The notes: a model not told the origin generated them from the letters alone. 11,076 bases of DNA from Pseudomonadota bacterium (GCA_023412175.1 JAEYOB010000121.1:1-11076), one strand, 5' to 3'; numbered from the stretch's first letter, positions 1 to 5,647 are shown. Program-made: numbers and translations.

Positions 1-49
1 GGACGGAGTGGCGGTTGCGAAGAGAGGCGAGGCGAGACTCAAGGCTCAT
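1..49 (-). CDS. YdcH/DUF465 family small protein (5' end only, cut by window edge)
   Basis: Reading leftward from ATG at 49 gives MSLESRLASLRNRHSV before the window ends. This matches the characteristic N-terminus of the YdcH (DUF465) family, short helical proteins of about 60-80 residues that are common in proteobacteria and have no established biochemical role. A good Shine-Dalgarno (AAGGAG, about 7 bases before the ATG) supports the start, and a near-consensus promoter lies upstream at 123-151. Only 16 codons are visible, so the family call rests on a short but distinctive stretch. The rest of the protein should lie left of the window. Confidence 0.72.
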   Translation of the reverse strand, partial: MSLESRLASLRNRHSV

Positions 50-122
50 GGTGGCTCTCCTTCTGTAGCCGGATGCGGCTGCACGCAGAAGCGTAGCCCG
101 AGTCGCCGGCTCGGTCTATGGG

Positions 123-151
123 ATTACATTCGTGTAACAGTTCGATGTCAC
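123..151 (-). promoter_or_regulatory. Sigma70-type promoter for the YdcH-like gene
   Basis: On the minus strand GTGACA (146-151) is followed by a 17-base spacer and TGTAAT (123-128). Each hexamer differs from consensus by one base. Transcription would start near 116, giving a leader of about 67 nt before the ATG at 49. The leader contains a possible small hairpin, AGCCG-CATC-CGGCT, at 67-80 and another, CCGAG/CTCGG, further upstream. This is the best promoter match in the window and stands out as AT-rich against its surroundings. Confidence 0.6.
124..137. promoter_or_regulatory. Palindromic operator candidate over the -10 region
   Basis: TTACA-TTCG-TGTAA is a perfect 5+5 inverted repeat with a 4-base centre. 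It overlaps the -10 hexamer and part of the spacer of the YdcH promoter, a position where a bound dimer would block polymerase. The cognate regulator is not encoded in the window and cannot be named from the sequence. Confidence 0.35.
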
Positions 152-166
152 AGCAATGAAAGCCGG

Positions 167-292
167 TCAGGAGTCGGTGCAATCCACCCCCGGCGGCGCA
201 CCGTAGGGGTTGTCCGTCTCAACGCCGTAGCCGTTGCGCGATGTCGGCGCGTTGACGAGGCCGATGGACAGCAGGCGGGAAGCGCCCCCTTC
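167..292 (-). pseudogene. Coding-like tail beyond the stop of the membrane coiled-coil gene (possible frameshifted C-terminus)
   Basis: In the minus frame ending with TGA at 167-169, the last about 40 codons read like a real protein: SRLLSIGLVNAPTS, then RNGYGVETDNPYG, then APPGVDCTDS. Nearly every third base in this stretch is G or C, the pattern of true genes here. There is no credible start codon or ribosome site in this frame. Going upstream, the frame runs into the GC-repetitive 3' end of the neighbouring gene (291-914), whose own last about 20 residues are low-complexity and rich in Ala and Arg. One one-base indel near 290-300 would join the two into a protein of roughly 248 residues. 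It could therefore be a real C-terminal frameshift, a sequencing error in a GC-rich run, or a remnant of a separate gene. Which of these applies cannot be decided here. Confidence 0.35.
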
Positions 293-914
293 ACGCCCGC
301 GCCGTTGCGGTCCGGCGCGCCGGACGGCGGGCGGCGTCCTCGTCGCCGGCGGCGGCGGAGCGGCGGAAGGTGCTCACTTCGGTGATGCGGTTGATCGTCA
401 GACCGGCCAGCCGGCACGGCAACACCTCCACCACCTCGAAGCCGTGCGCGCGGGTGAAGCGGTTGGTGAGACGGTCGCGCGCCTCGCGTTCGGTTTCGGC
501 AACCAGCAGGTAGCGGCGTACGCCGACCCACGCGCGGTGCGCAGAGCGGTCCTCCGACGCGGCGTTGGGATCGTAGCGCACCGCCGCCTCGAAGAACCGC
601 CCCGGCCGCGGCTCCATCCGGTCGAAGATGTAGTAGCGCTGCATCGGCCCGGCCTTCTTGGCCTCGAACTCCGCGAGCAGCGCTGCGAGATCCTGTTCGG
701 CCTTGGCGGCGCGCCGCTCGGTGTCGGAGACCTGCTGGTTGACCGCGGCGTAGTCCTTGGACGCCTCGTGCAGTTCCTTCCTGACGTCCTCCGCCGTCTC
801 CTTCAGCTTGGTGAGCGAGACACGCGCGGTGATGAGTTGGCGCCGCCAGAAGCGGTTCGACAGCACGGTCAGGATCACCAGGCCCAGCGAGACGTACAGC
901 AGCATCCCCGTCAT
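291..914 (-). CDS. Single-pass membrane protein with coiled coil and conserved-looking C-terminal domain, unknown function
   Basis: This 207-residue protein is not recognised. Residues 3-19 (GMLLYVSLGLVILTVLS) form one N-terminal hydrophobic segment, followed by a basic RFWRRQ. Residues 27-86 are a charged heptad-like helix, probably a coiled coil (KLKETAEDVRKELHEASKDY and onward). Residues 91-185 form a folded-looking domain (RYYIFDRMEP, then WVGVRRYLLVAETEREA, then GFEVVEVLPCRLAGLTIN). The last about 20 residues are Ala/Arg low complexity and may be out of frame (see 167-292). The start at 914 has a strong GGAGGAG site and overlaps the stop of the upstream gene as ATGA, so the two are translationally coupled. 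The architecture suggests an envelope scaffold or a partner of the upstream protein; this is inference only. Confidence 0.85.
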   Translation of the reverse strand: MTGMLLYVSLGLVILTVLSNRFWRRQLITARVSLTKLKETAEDVRKELHEASKDYAAVNQQVSDTERRAAKAEQDLAALLAEFEAKKAGPMQRYYIFDRMEPRPGRFFEAAVRYDPNAASEDRSAHRAWVGVRRYLLVAETEREARDRLTNRFTRAHGFEVVEVLPCRLAGLTINRITEVSTFRRSAAAGDEDAARRPARRTATARA

Positions 915-1471
915 GCGGCGATCTCCTCCGACCCGTCGGGGGCCGCGGACAGCGGCAGCAGGTTGGCGGGCAGGATGCCGGAGCGCGGGGTGAAGGCGGT
1001 GCGCAGCAGGCCGGCGGCGTGGTCGGCCGAACCTGCCCAGATGTGCGCACAGTTCCGGTATTCCCAGATCTGCCGCGAGAAGATGATGTCGTGGCGCTCG
1101 ACTCCGGCGGAGTCCGAACCGGCCGCAAGCTGTGACCAGTAGCCCAGCGCGGCGCCATCGCACTCGCCCAGCTCGTGCACCATCTCGATCTTGGCGTATT
1201 CGAGCGCCTTCAACTCGCCCTGCAGTCTCTGCCGGCGATTGACGAATTCGGTCAGGCGGGCCTGGAGGGCCGACAGCTCGGCGCCGCGGGCGGTGGACTT
1301 GGCCGTCCATTCCCGCAGCGCGGCCTTCTTCCTTTCGATCTGCCGTTGCAGCACCGTGGCGCGCGTCCGCTCCGCACTCACCCGCGCGACGTCGAAGACG
1401 ATGGACAACCCGAGCGCGGCGGCGCTCGCCACCAGCAACAGAAGCCCCAGGAACTCACCGTCGAACAGCAT
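911..1471 (-). CDS. Single-pass membrane coiled-coil protein, unknown function (first gene of a coupled pair)
   Basis: This 186-residue protein is not recognised. Residues 7-27 (FLGLLLLVASAAALGLSIV) are a membrane segment with a very short N-terminal stretch before it. Residues 28-97 are a long charged helix, probably a coiled coil (ERTRATVLQRQIERKKAALR and onward). Residues 108-175 are a compact domain with several aromatics and two cysteines, C104 and C141 (LGYWSQLAAG, then HDIIFSRQIWEYRNCAHIWA). It has the same overall plan as the following gene (membrane anchor, coiled coil, C-terminal domain) and overlaps it by four bases, so the two products probably act together. The start at 1471 was chosen because it precedes the membrane segment and has an AGAGGG site upstream; the longer open frame has no such support. 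Confidence 0.82.
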   Translation of the reverse strand: MLFDGEFLGLLLLVASAAALGLSIVFDVARVSAERTRATVLQRQIERKKAALREWTAKSTARGAELSALQARLTEFVNRRQRLQGELKALEYAKIEMVHELGECDGAALGYWSQLAAGSDSAGVERHDIIFSRQIWEYRNCAHIWAGSADHAAGLLRTAFTPRSGILPANLLPLSAAPDGSEEIAA

Positions 1472-1562
1472 CCCGTTGCGCCCTCTGCATTGCGCAAAGT
1501 GGAATGGTACACGCAAAGGCGGCAGTTCTCCTGCGACGCCGCGTCGCATAGGTGTGCGTTTC

Positions 1563-1585
1563 GGCAACGCGCGGCGCGGCTTGCC
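1563..1585 (-). terminator. Weak hairpin just after msrB
   Basis: Six bases beyond the msrB stop there is an inverted repeat with outer GGCAA/TTGCC arms, a 2x2 mismatch, and an inner CGC/GCG stem. It is in the right place to end or protect the msrB transcript. There is no run of U after it, so an intrinsic terminator is doubtful and the downstream pair could still be co-transcribed. Confidence 0.2.
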
Positions 1586-1590
1586 CGTCG

Positions 1591-2097
1591 TCAGCCGGCG
1601 GGGGACTGCTCGCGCGGCTCGAAGCGCATGGCGACGCCGTTCATGCAATAGCGCTTGCCGGTCGGCGGCGGCCCGTCGTTGAAGACATGGCCGAGGTGCC
1701 CGCCGCACCGTGCGCAGTGAACCTCCGTGCGCGGGTAGATCATTTTGAAGTCGGTGGAGGTGCCGATTCCTCCCGGCAGCGGCTCGTAGAAGCTGGGCCA
1801 GCCGGTGCCGCTGTCGTACTTGGCGGCCGAGCTGTACAGCGGCTGGTCGCAGGCGGCGCAGTGGAACACGCCGGTGCGCTTCTCGTGGTCGAGCGGGCTG
1901 GAGCCGGCGCGCTCGGTGCCGTGGTCGCGCAGCACGTAGTACTGCTCGGGCGTCAGCATCTGCTTCCACTCCGCCGCGGTCTTGTTGACTAGGAATCGCT
2001 CCGCCGCGGCCTCCGCCGGGAAGCCGGCGAGGTGCTTGGCCAGCAACCCGCCGCCCAGCAGGCCGAGGCCGGTGCGCAAGAGGGTGCGTCGTTTCAT
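1591..2097 (-). CDS. msrB: Peptide-methionine (R)-S-oxide reductase MsrB, Tat-exported
   Basis: MsrB reduces the R epimer of methionine sulfoxide in proteins. The 168-residue product begins MKRRTLLRTGLGLLGGGLLA, a twin-arginine followed by a hydrophobic stretch, so it is probably exported by the Tat route and works in the periplasm. The catalytic domain (about 38-162) has the two zinc pairs C80/C83 (FHCAAC) and C128/C131 (VHCARC), the SGTGWPSF motif at 96-103, HLGHVFNDGP at 134-143, and the catalytic cysteine C151 in RYCMNG. The usual resolving cysteine in SGCGWPSF is threonine here (T98), so recycling must use another thiol or a direct reductant. Position 154 is Gly where Ser is common. The start at 2097 is chosen over an in-frame ATG ten codons upstream (2127) because it has GGGAGG before it and puts the twin arginines at the terminus. 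No MsrA is nearby. Confidence 0.95.
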   Translation of the reverse strand: MKRRTLLRTGLGLLGGGLLAKHLAGFPAEAAAERFLVNKTAAEWKQMLTPEQYYVLRDHGTERAGSSPLDHEKRTGVFHCAACDQPLYSSAAKYDSGTGWPSFYEPLPGGIGTSTDFKMIYPRTEVHCARCGGHLGHVFNDGPPPTGKRYCMNGVAMRFEPREQSPAG

Positions 2098-2133
2098 GGC
2101 GTGGATCCTCCCGAAGTCGCCCATCATCCACAG

Positions 2134-2162
2134 AGTATCGGTGCGCGCTGCCGTCCGGGCCA
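2134..2162 (-). promoter_or_regulatory. Candidate msrB promoter
   Basis: On the minus strand GATACT (2134-2139, one base from TATACT) lies 17 bases after TGGCCC (2157-2162), a weak -35 of the kind common in GC-rich alphaproteobacteria. Transcription would start near 2127, about 30 nt before the msrB ATG. Only the -10 is convincing. Confidence 0.3.
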
Positions 2163-2178
2163 GGGCCTCGCGCGCCGT

Positions 2179-2247
2179 TCACGAGGACGTGACGGCGCCG
2201 GAGACGGCTCCGGAGACGGATCGTTGCGCGTGTGGGGGCGCTGCCAT
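2179..2247 (-). CDS. Possible 22-codon leader ORF upstream of msrB
   Basis: An ATG at 2247 is preceded by AAGGAGAG at a spacing of about 8 bases, a better ribosome site than several real genes here have. It opens a short frame, MAAPPHAQRSVSGAVSGAV then TSS, ending in TGA at 2179. The peptide has no hydrophobic segment and contains a duplicated SGAV from the tandem DNA repeat at 2198-2219. It ends about 80 bases before msrB, so it could be a leader peptide, but the good ribosome site is the only real support. Confidence 0.22.
   Translation of the reverse strand: MAAPPHAQRSVSGAVSGAVTSS
2198..2219. repeat. Two tandem copies of CCGGAGACGG with a 2-base gap
   Basis: CCGGAGACGG occurs at 2198-2207 and again at 2210-2219, a 12-base period between the divergent msrB and pentapeptide genes. 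It could be a direct-repeat protein site or simple slippage; with only two copies nothing more can be said. Confidence 0.45.
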
Positions 2248-2376
2248 CCGACGCACTCTCCTTCCTGGATAGGATCTTTCCCTTTGTGTTTCGATCCCGT
2301 AATCTGAAGCTGTGCCACGCGCCTCCCGTTCGGAGAAGGGCGCGGGCGCCCTGTGGGGAGGCCGGCGCGAAGATCC

Positions 2377-3582
2377 ATGTCGGGGCACGATGAAAAGTAT
2401 CTGCGGGTGATCCGCGATGCGCTGCTCCAGCACCAGCAGTGGCTGAAGCGCGACCCGCCGGGCCGGGGGCGGCGGGCCGACCTCAGCTTCCTCAATCTGT
2501 CCAGGCTGGGCCTCAACCGGATCAACCTGACCGGGGCCAAGCTGGCCGGCGCCAGCCTGCACCGGTCGCGCATGGCCGGCGCCGACCTCCGGCAGGGCGA
2601 CCTGTTCTGCGCCGACCTGTCGCACGCCGACATGACCGGCGCCAAGCTGATGGGCGCCGACCTGCGCGGGGTGCGGGCGGACGGGGCGCACCTGTCGGAG
2701 GCCGACCTCAGCGGCGCCGACCTGCGCAAGGGCGCCATCGCGCCGTGCGAGACGCGCCGGCCGGCCGGGAACCTGGACGGCAGCACCACCTTTGTCGGCT
2801 CGCGGCTGACCGGCGCCATCCTTGCCGACTGTCGCATGGCGCAGTGCGACCTGTCCGGCAGCGACCTCGGCGGCGCCAACCTGACCGGCGCCGACCTGTC
2901 GGGGGCGCTGCTGATCTCCGCCAACCTGACCGAGGCGACGTTGCACAAGGCCAGCCTGACCGGCGCGCTGTTGTGCGGTGCGCGCCTCGACGACGAACTC
3001 CGCCACGCGCTGGAGCGCCGGGGCATCGACGTTGATGGCACCGGTCTGCTCAGCTTGGCCGAACGCATCGCCGACGGGTTGTCGGCGCACCAGATCTGGG
3101 TCGATCACGTCGGCAAGGCCGGAGGGCGGCTTGAGCTGCAGCGGGCCGACCTGCGCGGCTACAGCTTCGCCAACCAGATGCTGTCGGGGGCGGTGATGCG
3201 TTTCTGCGGGCTGCGCGGGGCGGATTTCTCCGGCGCGAAGCTGGTGATGGCCGACCTGTCCTACAGCGACCTGCGCGACGCCGACTTCACCAGCGCCGAT
3301 CTCTCCGGCTGCAACCTGCGCGGCGCCAATCTGGCGGGGGCGAAGCTGTGGCGGGCGCGGCTCAACGCCGTGGACATCGTCGGCGACGGCAGCCGCATGT
3401 GGCCGACCAACCTGGAGGGCGCCAGCCTGACCGGCGCCGATCTGCGCGACGTCAGCCTCGCCCGCGCCGTCCTGCACCGCACCGACCTGACCGCCATCAA
3501 ATCGACCGTGAACACCCTGAAGGGAGCCGACGTGACGCTGGCGGTCGGGTTGGGCGTGGCTCCGGCGGCGGGGCGGGCATAG
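2377..3582 (+). CDS. Pentapeptide-repeat protein
   Basis: The 401-residue protein is built mostly of A(D/N)LXX repeats, which fold into a four-sided right-handed beta helix. Block 1 runs from about 34 to 205 (SFLNLSRLGLNRINLTGAKL and onward), with a non-repeat insertion at 119-143 containing C124. A non-repeat linker at 206-253 (RLDDELRHALERRGIDVDGT and onward) separates block 2, about 254-375 (LELQRADLRGYSFANQMLSG and onward). The N-terminal about 30 residues (EKYLRVIRDALLQHQQWLKR) look like an amphipathic helix. There is no signal peptide or membrane segment, so it is cytosolic. Some family members mimic DNA and protect gyrase, but most have no assigned function and nothing here points to a target. 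An alternative GTG start at 2353 adds MGRPARRS; neither start has an ideally spaced ribosome site, and ATG 2377 is preferred on codon type. Confidence 0.9.
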   Translation: MSGHDEKYLRVIRDALLQHQQWLKRDPPGRGRRADLSFLNLSRLGLNRINLTGAKLAGASLHRSRMAGADLRQGDLFCADLSHADMTGAKLMGADLRGVRADGAHLSEADLSGADLRKGAIAPCETRRPAGNLDGSTTFVGSRLTGAILADCRMAQCDLSGSDLGGANLTGADLSGALLISANLTEATLHKASLTGALLCGARLDDELRHALERRGIDVDGTGLLSLAERIADGLSAHQIWVDHVGKAGGRLELQRADLRGYSFANQMLSGAVMRFCGLRGADFSGAKLVMADLSYSDLRDADFTSADLSGCNLRGANLAGAKLWRARLNAVDIVGDGSRMWPTNLEGASLTGADLRDVSLARAVLHRTDLTAIKSTVNTLKGADVTLAVGLGVAPAAGRA

Positions 3583-3615
3583 CGGAGGGGAGCCCTGCCT
3601 TCACCCCTATGTGGA

Positions 3616-3644
3616 TGGACGCTGCGGGAGCGGGCTGGTATGGT
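3616..3644 (+). promoter_or_regulatory. Candidate promoter for the SDR gene
   Basis: TGGACG (3616-3621), a 17-base spacer and TATGGT (3639-3644) form a plausible sigma70 promoter. The predicted start, near 3651, falls inside the palindrome at 3642-3661, as expected for a repressor site. An alternative reading uses TTGACG (3644-3649), inside the palindrome, as the -35, but no good -10 follows at 17-19 bases. Confidence 0.35.
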
Positions 3645-3661
3645 TGACGTATACGTCAACC
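3642..3661. promoter_or_regulatory. Perfect 20-bp palindromic operator upstream of the SDR gene
   Basis: GGTTGACGTATACGTCAACC is a perfect self-complementary 20-mer, centred about 40 bases before the SDR start codon. A palindrome this long and exact, right at a promoter, is almost certainly a binding site for a dimeric regulator. The core TTGACGT-AT-ACGTCAA resembles, from memory, the ACGT-N2-ACGT sites described for the MerR-family regulator LiuR of branched-chain amino-acid catabolism. That link is inference and no regulator is encoded in the window. Confidence 0.7.
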
Positions 3662-3692
3662 AACGACAACCACCAAAGGGGAGGAGACGGCC

Positions 3693-4520
3693 ATGACCTC
3701 GGCCGGGACACTGACGGGCAAGACGCTGTTCATCACCGGCGCCAGCCGCGGCATCGGCAAGGCCATCGCCCTGCGGGCGGCGCGCGACGGCGCCAATGTC
3801 GCCATCGCCGCCAAGACCGCCGACCCGCATCCCAAGCTGGAAGGCACCATCCACTCGGCGGCGGAGGAGATCAAGGCGGCCGGCGGCCGGGCGCTGGCCA
3901 TCCAGTGCGACATCCGCGACGAGGCGCAGGTGGACGCGGCCATCCAGCAGACCGTGGAGGCGTTCGGCGGCCTCGACGTGCTGGTCAACAACGCCAGCGC
4001 CATCAGCCTGACCGGCACGCTGGAGACGCCGCCCAAGCGCTGGGATCTGATGATGGGCGTCAACGGCCGCGGCACCTTCGTCTGCTCGCAGGCCGCCATC
4101 CCGCACCTGCTGAAGGCGGAGAACCCGCACATCCTGACGCTGTCGCCGCCGCTCAACCTGAACCCGCGCTGGTTCAAGCACCACACCGCCTACACCATCG
4201 CCAAGTATGCCATGAGCCTGTGCACGCTGGGCATGGCGGCGGAGTTCAAGGGGCGGATCGGCGTCAACTCGCTGTGGCCGCGCACGATCATCGGCACGGC
4301 GGCCATCGCCATGCTGAAGGGTGCGGCCGAGTTCGACAACTGCCGCAAGCCGGAGATCCTCGCCGACGCCGCACACGCCATCCTGACGCGCGACGCCAAG
4401 GTGTGCGGCGGCAACTTCTTCATCGACGACGAGGTGCTGCGCGAGGCCGGAATCACCGACCTGGAGCCGTACGCCGTGAAGCCTGGCGCGCCGCTGGCGC
4501 CGGATATCTTCCTCGACTGA
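3693..4520 (+). CDS. NAD(P)-dependent short-chain dehydrogenase/reductase, HSDL2-like
   Basis: The 275-residue protein has the classical SDR features: the nucleotide-binding TGASRGIG (15-22), D73 in the QCDIRD segment, NNAS (99-102), and catalytic S151, Y167 and K171 (YTIAK). The stretch KTADPHPKLEGTIHSAAEEI (41-60) and the PPLNLNPRW segment after S151 are typical of the hydroxysteroid dehydrogenase-like 2 subgroup. The bacterial members lack the SCP2 domain of the animal protein, as does this one. The substrate is unknown; a lipid or acyl-CoA-related alcohol or ketone is the usual guess. The start has a strong GGGGAGGAG site. It appears to be a single-gene unit with its own promoter and palindromic operator upstream. 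Confidence 0.93.
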   Translation: MTSAGTLTGKTLFITGASRGIGKAIALRAARDGANVAIAAKTADPHPKLEGTIHSAAEEIKAAGGRALAIQCDIRDEAQVDAAIQQTVEAFGGLDVLVNNASAISLTGTLETPPKRWDLMMGVNGRGTFVCSQAAIPHLLKAENPHILTLSPPLNLNPRWFKHHTAYTIAKYAMSLCTLGMAAEFKGRIGVNSLWPRTIIGTAAIAMLKGAAEFDNCRKPEILADAAHAILTRDAKVCGGNFFIDDEVLREAGITDLEPYAVKPGAPLAPDIFLD

Positions 4521-4565
4521 GTTCCGGCCGATCGCAGGCCGCACCTCGTAAGAGGTATATGCCTT

Positions 4566-4620
4566 CCTTATCCCGGCCCCGATGTCTGTAAAGACCAACG
4601 GAATTGCTGGGATAAGGGGG
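4566..4620 (+). promoter_or_regulatory. Structured leader or inverted repeat masking the ribosome site of the next gene
   Basis: CCTTATCCCGGC (4566-4577) pairs with GCTGGGATAAGG (4606-4617) over 12 base pairs with one G-U. Within the loop CCG/CGG (4579-4581/4599-4601) and GTCT/AGAC (4584-4587/4592-4595) can stack on top, closed by GTAA, a GNRA tetraloop. The 3' arm contains AAGG of the AAGGGGG ribosome site that precedes the ATG at 4625. If transcribed, it could limit translation of the secreted protein downstream. There is no U run, so it is not a standard terminator. It could instead be a DNA-binding site with 9-base perfect outer arms (CCTTATCCC/GGGATAAGG). No known riboswitch is recognised. 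Confidence 0.45.
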
Positions 4621-4624
4621 CGGC

Positions 4625-5230
4625 ATGGCTTCGGTCCGCGTTTTCGCATTCGCCTTGCTCGCCTGGGTGCCCACCGCGTGGGCCGAGCCGTTCAGCATCG
4701 CCGGCCTGACCTTCAGCGACGAGTTGGGCGGCTTCCGCATCCTGTCCGTTTCGGGTGCCGGCACGCCAGAGGACCCGTTCGTGGTGGTCGAGGAGGTCAC
4801 CGCGCCGGAACAGGTGGTGCTGGTCATCCGCGGGACGCTGGAGGCGTGGACCGGCCGCCTCGCGCACAACCGCATCGGCAGCGACCACCCCTTCGGCTAC
4901 GCGCTGCGCAAGGTGGTGATCAACCGCACCGACAGCGTGTGGACCGGCTACGACGTGGAACTCCAGCAGCCGCTCGCCCAGGCGAGCACGCAGGACGACG
5001 GCCTGAGCTTCGGCGAGGGCAGCACCTACCAGCGCTACGCCCACGCCGACCTGTTCCGGGTGGCGCGGGTGGTCTCGAAGCCGCTGGACAGCATCACCTT
5101 CAGCCTCGGCGACGTGCCGCCCGGCGGGCGGATCGCGCTGGACTTCGTGGTGACGGACATCCAGGAGCGCCCGGCGATCTTCCTGGCGCAGCGCCGGCCG
5201 TGGTTGGTGTCGGAAAGGCATGGGAAGTAG
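4625..5230 (+). CDS. Secreted protein of unknown function
   Basis: The 201-residue protein starts with a clear Sec signal peptide (MASVRVFAFALLAWVPTAWA) with a probable cut after AWA at 20, so the mature protein is periplasmic or exported. The remainder is beta-rich without cysteines: FSIAGLTFSDELGGFRIL, then PFVVVEEVTAPEQVVLVIRG, then LRKVVINRTDSVWTGYDVEL, and LGDVPPGGRIALDFVVTD near the end. This resembles an immunoglobulin-like or sandwich fold, with a periodic strand pattern and a PPGG turn, but no family is recognised. The ribosome site AAGGGGG is very close to the ATG (4 bases) and partly inside the inverted repeat at 4566-4620. The last about 12 residues (WLVSERHGK) may be less reliable because another frame looks coding from about 5200 onward. 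Confidence 0.85.
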   Translation: MASVRVFAFALLAWVPTAWAEPFSIAGLTFSDELGGFRILSVSGAGTPEDPFVVVEEVTAPEQVVLVIRGTLEAWTGRLAHNRIGSDHPFGYALRKVVINRTDSVWTGYDVELQQPLAQASTQDDGLSFGEGSTYQRYAHADLFRVARVVSKPLDSITFSLGDVPPGGRIALDFVVTDIQERPAIFLAQRRPWLVSERHGK

Positions 5231-5346
5231 AGAGATTCCTGAGATCGTCGTCCTTTGAACAGCTTTCCGCAGCATCGCCCTATGACCAGCCCCGCGCCGT
5301 GTGGCTGATTGACGAAATTCCCTCCGAGGATGAATACTCCGCATAG
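5200..5346 (+). other. Orphan coding-like stretch between the secreted protein and the I78-like gene
   Basis: In the frame ending TAG at 5344-5346, the sequence reads as a credible protein fragment: WEVERFLRSSSFEQLSAAS, then PYDQPRAVWLIDEIPSEDEY, then SA. It overlaps the 3' end of the preceding gene in another frame. The earliest start in the region is GTG 5200, with no ribosome site. It is richer in A and T than its neighbours, like the I78-like gene that follows six bases after an AGGGAA site. It could be a small gene, the frameshifted end of the preceding gene, or a remnant left by insertion of the lower-GC patch. Confidence 0.25.
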
Positions 5347-5356
5347 GGAATAGCTA

Positions 5357-5647
5357 ATGGGGCGGAGCATGACGGAACCGGAAGAAATTTTCCCGTTGGA
5401 CGCGCGTTCGCTTGGGAGCATCGAAGCGGATTGCAAAGACTGTCCGTTCCCGATGTCCGACAAACAGGCAGGAAAGTTCAAGTTTCCGCTGTCGGTGAAG
5501 GCCATTCCCCAGCACATCACGGATCTGATTGATCGGCCTTGCCGCTTTATCCGGCCCGGCGACGTCGTTCCTCTCGACTACAATCCGGTGCGGGTGAGCA
5601 TCTACGTCGACGAGAAATCGAGGATCATTGATATCCGCTTTGGGTGA
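5357..5647 (+). CDS. I78-family peptidase inhibitor-like small protein
   Basis: The 96-residue product ends with the hallmark of the I78 (potato-inhibitor-like elastase/subtilisin inhibitor) family: IDRPCRFIRPGDVVPLDYN followed by PVRVSIYVDEKSRIIDIRFG. The RPGDxV, DYxPxRxxxxVD and terminal Ile-Arg-x-Gly pattern matches; the common penultimate Cys is Phe here. The first 45 residues (with C26 and C29 in DCKDCP) are not part of that family and lack a signal peptide, whereas many I78 proteins are exported. So either it acts in the cytosol or the fold is reused for another role. Codon use is less G/C-biased than in neighbouring genes, suggesting transfer or weak selection. Start 5357 has AGGGAA six bases before it; ATG 5369 is an alternative but too close to GGAG. 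It converges with polA, 53 bases away. Confidence 0.72.
   Translation: MGRSMTEPEEIFPLDARSLGSIEADCKDCPFPMSDKQAGKFKFPLSVKAIPQHITDLIDRPCRFIRPGDVVPLDYNPVRVSIYVDEKSRIIDIRFG

Noticed and set aside
8..385. Plus-strand 125-codon frame at the left edge
   Set aside because: Arg/Gly-rich antisense reading across the YdcH start, its promoter and the end of the coiled-coil gene; no ribosome site and no coding-like third positions.
2353..2376. GTG start for the pentapeptide-repeat gene
   Set aside because: It adds MGRPARRS with no better ribosome site. ATG at 2377 is preferred, though the choice is not certain.
2179..3477. Long minus-strand frame opposite the pentapeptide-repeat gene
   Set aside because: Its repetitive VGAGQ-type sequence is just the antisense reading of the A(D/N)LXX repeats. 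Only its last 22 codons, which have their own ribosome site, are kept as a weak candidate.
4525..4541. CGGCC/GGCCG hairpin just after the SDR stop as a terminator
   Set aside because: Only five base pairs and no U run; GC-rich DNA makes such hairpins common.
4601..4620. TTGCT near the ribosome site as a ROSE-type thermosensor motif
   Set aside because: In ROSE elements that motif pairs with the ribosome site from the opposite arm. Here it is on the same side, so the known family does not fit.
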